From Lachnospiraceae bacterium (GTDB taxonomy: Bacteria > Bacillota > Clostridia > Lachnospirales > Lachnospiraceae): a DNA stretch of 33,033 bases. Of this stretch, positions 27,881-33,033 are shown one piece after another (position 1 is the first letter of the stretch; every line of letters starts with the position of its first letter). The notes beneath the pieces were generated by a model. That model was not told the DNA's origin, did no database searches, and was given only the letters and a program-made list of their open reading frames with translations. The position numbers and the translations under genes were made by a program. The stretch covers positions 1-33,033 of the forward strand of contig JAILOD010000152.1 of NCBI GenBank assembly GCA_024691015.1, given 5' to 3'.

Positions 27881-30111
27881 GTAAAACTAAGGAAAAAAAC
27901 AACACACAGATAGATTTTTCATCTCCCGAATACTTTACCAACAGAGAGATATCCTGGGTGAAGTTTGATGAAAGAGTAATGGGTGAAGCAAGAGATAAAA
28001 ACATACCTCTTTTTGAAAGACTGAAGTTTTTGAGCATTACAGCTTCCAATCTGGATGAGTTTTTCATGGTACGTGTTGCTTCTCTTAAGGATATGGAAAA
28101 TGCCGGTTATACCAAGCCGGATATTGCCGGACTTACACCGACCCAGCAGTTAAAGGAGCTCAACGGTCTGACCCATGAGCTGGTGGATACACAGTATTCT
28201 ACATATAACCGATCGCTTCTTCCGTTATTAAAAACCAACGGGCTCACGGTTGTCGAAAGTCACGAGGAATTGAACGAGGAACAGAAGGAGTTTGTAGACA
28301 GGTATTTTGCGGATACTGTTTATCCTGTTCTGACTCCGATGGCGGTAGATTCGGCCAGGCCGTTCCCTCTGGTCCGTAATAAATCCTTAAACATAGCGGC
28401 TCTGGTTACGGAAAAGAGCGGAGACAACAAGAACGGCACAGGCCTTTTCAAGCGCGGAAAGGGAAAGAAAAAAACAAACCTTCCCGTTGAATTTGCAATG
28501 GTTCAGGTCCCGGATGTTCTTCCCAGGATCGTTAACATTCCTTCAAAAGGTGATGGCAAGTCGGTCATCCTTTTAGAGGAAGTGATCGAGAGAAATATAG
28601 ATAAGCTGTTTTTAAATTATACGGTTGTGTGTGCCCATCCCTTCAGGGTTATGAGAAATGCTGACCTCTCTATAGACGAGGATGAGGCTGAAGATCTTTT
28701 AAAAGAGATAGAGAAGCAGCTTAAACGTCGTCAGTGGGGAGAGGTTATAAGACTGGAGGTGGAAGCCGGAATAGACAGAAGGCTTTTGGGTATTCTGAAA
28801 AAGGAACTCTCCATAGAAGAGCCCGATATCTACTTTATTCCGGGCCCTTTGGATCTCACCTTCCTTATGAAGATGTATTCCCTCGAGGGGTTTGACCATC
28901 TGAAGACGCCGGATCATGTGCCGGAGCTTCCCAAATATATGTCGCTGGATAAGAATATTTTTGAACAGATAAAAGAAGGGGACATACTTCTAAAGCATCC
29001 TTACGAGACCTTCGAACCGGTAATAAAATTTGTGCGTGAGGCCGCAAAGGATAAGGATGTGCTGGCTATCAAGCAGACACTATATCGTGTAAGCGGAAAT
29101 TCGCCGATCATTGCAGCGCTTATTCAGGCAGCGGAGAACGGCAAGCAGGTAACGGTTCTCTTCGAGCTAAAGGCCCGTTTCGATGAGGAGAACAACATCA
29201 TCTGGGCGAAGGCTCTTGAGAAAGCCGGCTGTCACGTTATTTACGGTATTGTGGGTCTTAAAACCCATTCGAAGATCACACTTGTGGTTCGTCGTGAAGA
29301 GGATGGTATAAGAAGATATGTTCATCTTGGAACCGGTAACTATAATGACAAGACCGCAAGGATGTATACCGATATGGGCATACTTACCTGTGCGGAGGCA
29401 ATAGGTGAGGATGCTACTGCTGTATTTAATATGCTGTCCGGTTATTCGGAGCCCGTTACCTGGAACAAGCTTTCGGTTGCACCTCTTTGGATGAAGAGTC
29501 GTTTCCTCTATCTTATCGGACGTGAGGCGGATCACGCACGTGCCGGGAGAGAGGCGAGGATAGTTGCAAAGATGAATTCCCTTTGTGATCCGGATATCAT
29601 CGAGGCTCTTTACAAGGCTTCAAATGCCGGAGTCAAGATAGACCTCATCATCAGAGGTATCTGCTGTTTAAAGGTTGGAATTCCGAAGGTAAGCGAGAAT
29701 ATAACTGTTCGCTCCATTGTCGGGAATTTTCTGGAGCACAGCCGTATCTTCTGGTTTCTGAATGAAGGAAACGAAGAGATATATATGGGAAGTGCTGACT
29801 GGATGCCGCGTAATCTTGAGAGAAGAGTAGAGATCGTTTTCCCGGTTGAGAGAATGGAGCTTATAGAGGATTTAAAGGCTTTCCTTAAATTGCAGCTCAA
29901 CGATAATGTCAAGGCATCTCTGCTGCAGCCGGACGGAACGTACGTAAAACCCGACAGGCGCGGACGCAGTGTTATTGATTCACAGGCCGAATGTGTAAAA
30001 GAGGCGGCTAAGGTTGCAAAATCCAGGAAAAACAGTGTTGTTAAGACAAGAACCTTTATTCCGGAAAGGAGTCCCGAGTTTAATGAGAACGGTGAAAGCG
30101 GCGATATTTGA
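27877..30111 (+). CDS. ppk1: Polyphosphate kinase 1
   Basis: FTNREISWVKFDERVMGEARDKNIPLFERLKFLSITASNLDEFFMVRVASL...LKTHSKITLVVRREEDGIRRYVHLGTGNYNDKTARMYTDMG...GSADWMPRNLERRVEIVFPV. Confidence 0.96.
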   Translation: MSKTKEKNNTQIDFSSPEYFTNREISWVKFDERVMGEARDKNIPLFERLKFLSITASNLDEFFMVRVASLKDMENAGYTKPDIAGLTPTQQLKELNGLTHELVDTQYSTYNRSLLPLLKTNGLTVVESHEELNEEQKEFVDRYFADTVYPVLTPMAVDSARPFPLVRNKSLNIAALVTEKSGDNKNGTGLFKRGKGKKKTNLPVEFAMVQVPDVLPRIVNIPSKGDGKSVILLEEVIERNIDKLFLNYTVVCAHPFRVMRNADLSIDEDEAEDLLKEIEKQLKRRQWGEVIRLEVEAGIDRRLLGILKKELSIEEPDIYFIPGPLDLTFLMKMYSLEGFDHLKTPDHVPELPKYMSLDKNIFEQIKEGDILLKHPYETFEPVIKFVREAAKDKDVLAIKQTLYRVSGNSPIIAALIQAAENGKQVTVLFELKARFDEENNIIWAKALEKAGCHVIYGIVGLKTHSKITLVVRREEDGIRRYVHLGTGNYNDKTARMYTDMGILTCAEAIGEDATAVFNMLSGYSEPVTWNKLSVAPLWMKSRFLYLIGREADHARAGREARIVAKMNSLCDPDIIEALYKASNAGVKIDLIIRGICCLKVGIPKVSENITVRSIVGNFLEHSRIFWFLNEGNEEIYMGSADWMPRNLERRVEIVFPVERMELIEDLKAFLKLQLNDNVKASLLQPDGTYVKPDRRGRSVIDSQAECVKEAAKVAKSRKNSVVKTRTFIPERSPEFNENGESGDI

Positions 30112-30745
30112 TCTGGACGGCACCTTAAACGACACACTTGAAGCTATTGCATACTGCACCAATAAAACGCTTGCCGAATTCGGACTGGACAGTGTTCCGA
30201 TTGAACGTTTTAAGACATTCGTCGGTGACGGGGCAAGAAATCAGATAAACAGGGTTTGCGCATATCTTTGTGTTAAAGACGAAGACCTTATAAACCGTAT
30301 ATACGAAAGATATCTTCAGATATTTAAGGTTGACTGTATGTATAAGGTGCATCCCTATGATGGTATACCTGAGCTTCTTAAGGAGCTTAAGGAACGGGGG
30401 ATAAAGCTTGGAGTACTGTCCAATAAACCCGATATGATGACACAAAAGACCATAGAGGATGTTTTCGGGACAGAGGTTTTTGACCGTGTTCGAGGTCAGT
30501 TTGACGGGTTTCCTATAAAGCCTGCTCCTGACGGGGCACTTGCTCTGGCGAAGGATTTTAATGCAGAGCCTTATGAATGCATTTATCTTGGAGACACCAA
30601 TACGGATATGAAAACCGGAAAGAGTGCGGGAATGTATACAGTGGGAGTTCTTTGGGGATTCAGGGACGAAAAAGAGCTTCGTGAAACACACGCGGACGCC
30701 ATAATAGAGCATCCGCTTCAGGTGCTCAAGTTAATTGACACTTGA
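30083..30745 (+). CDS. HAD family hydrolase (phosphoglycolate phosphatase-like)
   Basis: AAIFDLDGTLNDTLEAIAYCTNKTL...LGVLSNKPDMMTQKT...YLGDTNTDMKTGKSAG. ATG at 30083 follows AAAGGAG; it overlaps the ppk1 end by 29 nt. Confidence 0.92.
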   Translation: MRTVKAAIFDLDGTLNDTLEAIAYCTNKTLAEFGLDSVPIERFKTFVGDGARNQINRVCAYLCVKDEDLINRIYERYLQIFKVDCMYKVHPYDGIPELLKELKERGIKLGVLSNKPDMMTQKTIEDVFGTEVFDRVRGQFDGFPIKPAPDGALALAKDFNAEPYECIYLGDTNTDMKTGKSAGMYTVGVLWGFRDEKELRETHADAIIEHPLQVLKLIDT

Positions 30746-30769
30746 AAATAGCGGTTTTATCTGTATAAT
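30742..30769 (+). promoter_or_regulatory. Candidate promoter for the ABC-F gene
   Basis: TTGAAA, 16-bp spacer, TATAAT. Confidence 0.5.
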
Positions 30770-30813
30770 AACAAAAGTCGGACGAACATTGATTTAACAG
30801 AGGAGTTTATATT

Positions 30814-32451
30814 ATGATCGCAGCAAATAATGTTACATACAGAGTCGGCAAGAAGGCTCTTTTTGAGGATGTAAATATCAAGTTTACCGAAGGAACCTGT
30901 TATGGTCTTATCGGTGCCAACGGAGCCGGTAAGTCGACTTTTTTAAAGATCCTTTCCGGTAAGCTTGAAACAACAAACGGAGATATTTCGATCACACCCG
31001 GCGAAAGGCTTTCGGTGCTGGAGCAGGATCACTTCAAATATGATGAATATACAGCTCTGGATACCGTTATCATGGGTAATAAAAGACTTTATGAGGTAAT
31101 GCAGGAAAAGGATGCCATCTATGCAAAGCCTGATTTTTCGGATGAAGACGGGATAAAGGTAAGCGAGCTTGAGGCGGAGTTTGCCGAGATGAACGGCTGG
31201 GAAGCTGAGAGCGATGCAGAAAGCCTGCTCAACGGCCTCGGAATAGGTAATGAATTTCACAGAGAGATGATGAAGGACCTTCCGGGTCCCATAAAGGTTA
31301 AAGTTCTTCTGGCAAGGGCTCTTTTCGGTAATCCCGATATCCTGCTTCTGGATGAGCCTACAAACCATCTGGATCTCGATGCCATCGAATGGCTTGAAGA
31401 GTTTCTTATTAACTTTGAAAATACAGTAATAGTCGTATCCCACGACCGTTATTTCTTAAATAAGGTCTGCACGGCAATAGCCGATATCGATTACGGAAAG
31501 ATCACTCTTTTTGCAGGAAACTACGATTTCTGGTATGAGTCCAGCCAGCTCCTTGTTCAGCAGATGAAGGAAGCAAACAAGAAGAAGGAAGAAAAGATAA
31601 AGGAACTTAAGGAATTCATCTCACGTTTCTCAGCAAATGCTTCCAAGTCAAAGCAGGCTACATCCAGAAAGAGAGCTTTGGAGAAGATCGAGCTGGATAA
31701 TATCAAGCCTTCATCCAGAAAATATCCCTATATAGATTTCAAGCCCGACCGCGAGATCGGAAACGAGGTGCTTGAGGTCCACGGACTTTCAAAATCCATT
31801 GATGGTAAGAAAGTTTTAGATAACATTGAATTTGTTTTAAACCGTAACGATAAGGTTGCATTTGTTGGTTCAAACGAGCTTGCGATCTCAACTCTTATGA
31901 AGATCCTTATGGGAGAGATGGAGCCTGATGAGGGAGATTACAAATGGGGTATCACTACCAGTCAGGCATATTTCCCGAAGGATTACAATCAGCTTTTTGA
32001 CAACGATTACAATATAACGGAGTGGCTTACCGGTTATTCCGAAATCAAGGATGTTACCTATGTCCGCGGTTTCCTCGGAAGAATGCTCTTCCCGGGTGAA
32101 GATGGTGTTAAGAAGGTAAAGGTCTTATCCGGAGGAGAAAAGGTACGCTGCCTGCTCTCAAGAATGATGATAAGCGGGGCTAATGTGCTTCTGCTCGACG
32201 AGCCCACAAACCATCTCGACATGGAGGCCATTACCGCATTGAACAACGGTCTTATCAAATTCCCGGGAGTTGTGCTTTTTACCTGTCATGACCATCAGTT
32301 TGTGGAGACTACGGCAAACAGGATAATGGAGATCCTTCCCGACGGAGGTCTTATCGATAAGATCACCACTTATGATGAATATCTTGCTTCCTCCGATGAC
32401 TTCAGGAAGCGTACAGTATACACAGCTAATATAGAAGAGGATGAAAACTGA
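30814..32451 (+). CDS. ABC-F family ATP-binding protein
   Basis: Two NBDs without TM segments. NBD1 GANGAGKSTFLKIL and LLLDEPTNHLDLDAIEWLEEFL; NBD2 LSGGEKVRCLLSRMM and LLLDEPTNHLDMEAI; linker-like helix between the NBDs. Confidence 0.94.
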   Translation: MIAANNVTYRVGKKALFEDVNIKFTEGTCYGLIGANGAGKSTFLKILSGKLETTNGDISITPGERLSVLEQDHFKYDEYTALDTVIMGNKRLYEVMQEKDAIYAKPDFSDEDGIKVSELEAEFAEMNGWEAESDAESLLNGLGIGNEFHREMMKDLPGPIKVKVLLARALFGNPDILLLDEPTNHLDLDAIEWLEEFLINFENTVIVVSHDRYFLNKVCTAIADIDYGKITLFAGNYDFWYESSQLLVQQMKEANKKKEEKIKELKEFISRFSANASKSKQATSRKRALEKIELDNIKPSSRKYPYIDFKPDREIGNEVLEVHGLSKSIDGKKVLDNIEFVLNRNDKVAFVGSNELAISTLMKILMGEMEPDEGDYKWGITTSQAYFPKDYNQLFDNDYNITEWLTGYSEIKDVTYVRGFLGRMLFPGEDGVKKVKVLSGGEKVRCLLSRMMISGANVLLLDEPTNHLDMEAITALNNGLIKFPGVVLFTCHDHQFVETTANRIMEILPDGGLIDKITTYDEYLASSDDFRKRTVYTANIEEDEN

Positions 32452-32455
32452 TAAT

Positions 32456-33033
32456 ATGGACAGAAAGATCCTGTTTTCGGATTTAGACGGAACACTGCTT
32501 AATGATCAGAAAAAAATAACGGAAGGGAATCTGGAGGCTATCCATTCCCTTATAGAGGCGGGGCATGGCTTCGCCTTTGTTACGGGGAGGCCTACCTTTT
32601 CGGGGATAAAGATCGCAAAAAAATACGGGCTCTTAGAGGACGGGTTTTTTGTTGTCGGCTATAACGGCGGAGAGATCTATGATGCCGGCTCCGATAGTTT
32701 TATTTTCCGGAAAAGCATGAGCTACGAGGAAGGTGATTTTCTTTTAAAGCTCGCCTACGAAAAAGGCTTTACGGGTATCACCTATGATTCGCACCAGGTT
32801 TTATGTAAGAGTGCAGGTGAGGCACTGGACGTGTATTGCAGAGATCTTGGGGCACCCTACAGGGCGATCGATGACCCGATCGAATATCTTAAGGAGCATG
32901 ATTATGAACCTTTAAAGGTAATACTTTGCACGTTAAAGGGGAGAGAGCATCTGGAAAAATGCCGTGATGAGATAGAACCGAAGGTCGGCGATTCGCTGTA
33001 TACATTGGTTACCAGCGACATACTGCTTGAGAT
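32456..33033 (+). CDS. Cof-type HAD family hydrolase (3'-truncated by the window edge)
   Basis: MDRKILFSDLDGTLLNDQKKITEGNLEAIHSLIEAGHGFAFVTGRP..., the typical Cof/HAD-IIB N-terminus; open to the window end. Confidence 0.9.
   Translation, partial: MDRKILFSDLDGTLLNDQKKITEGNLEAIHSLIEAGHGFAFVTGRPTFSGIKIAKKYGLLEDGFFVVGYNGGEIYDAGSDSFIFRKSMSYEEGDFLLKLAYEKGFTGITYDSHQVLCKSAGEALDVYCRDLGAPYRAIDDPIEYLKEHDYEPLKVILCTLKGREHLEKCRDEIEPKVGDSLYTLVTSDILLE

Noticed and set aside
30014-30082. Upstream start for the HAD phosphatase
   Set aside because: The extra residues (MQNPGKTVLLRQEP...) are out-of-frame ppk1 coding; the ATG at 30083 has an RBS and gives the canonical HAD N-terminus.
30125-30712. 195-aa minus-strand ORF
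   Set aside because: Shadow of the HAD phosphatase gene.
1-33033. CRISPR arrays, tRNA/rRNA genes, transposases or prophage genes
   Set aside because: No regularly spaced repeats, cloverleaf-like sequences or recombinase/transposase motifs were recognised.

Overview
The window looks like chromosome from a Lachnospiraceae-like Firmicute; that assignment is inferred from protein style only. It is almost entirely + strand coding and is dominated by signal transduction. (1) Positions 1-8117: a tightly overlapping cassette of a 5'-truncated HD-GYP protein with a duplicated beta-rich C-terminus, a REC-REC-HD-GYP protein, a membrane hybrid kinase with REC and HPt, and a membrane hybrid kinase with a DegV (EDD/fatty-acid-binding) domain fused to its C-terminus. 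(2) Positions 8143-11553: a terminator, then metY-like, cysK and a LysR regulator. (3) Positions 11683-19544: a 1629-aa kinase (ECF-S-like membrane module, Reg_prop beta-propeller, Y_Y_Y, HisKA/HATPase, REC, HPt), a degenerate-REC/REC protein, and an ECF-S-like/Cache-like/HD-GYP protein. (4) Positions 19627-22698: two small stand-alone cyclic-nucleotide-binding proteins, a TIM-barrel epimerase-like gene carrying a perfect 35-bp palindrome near its start codon, and a PAS/class III nucleotide cyclase whose purine-specifying positions are Glu/Asn. (5) Positions 22703-33033: a minus-strand DUF5050-like secreted protein, pheA, a DUF815 AAA+ ATPase, ppx, ppk1, a HAD phosphatase, an ABC-F ATPase with one degenerate composite ATP site, and a truncated Cof-type HAD. 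The strongest leads are the kinase-REC-DegV fusion, the ECF-S-linked phosphorelay/c-di-GMP operon, the cyclase plus twin-CNBD module, and the intragenic palindrome. No tRNA, rRNA, CRISPR array or transposase was recognised.
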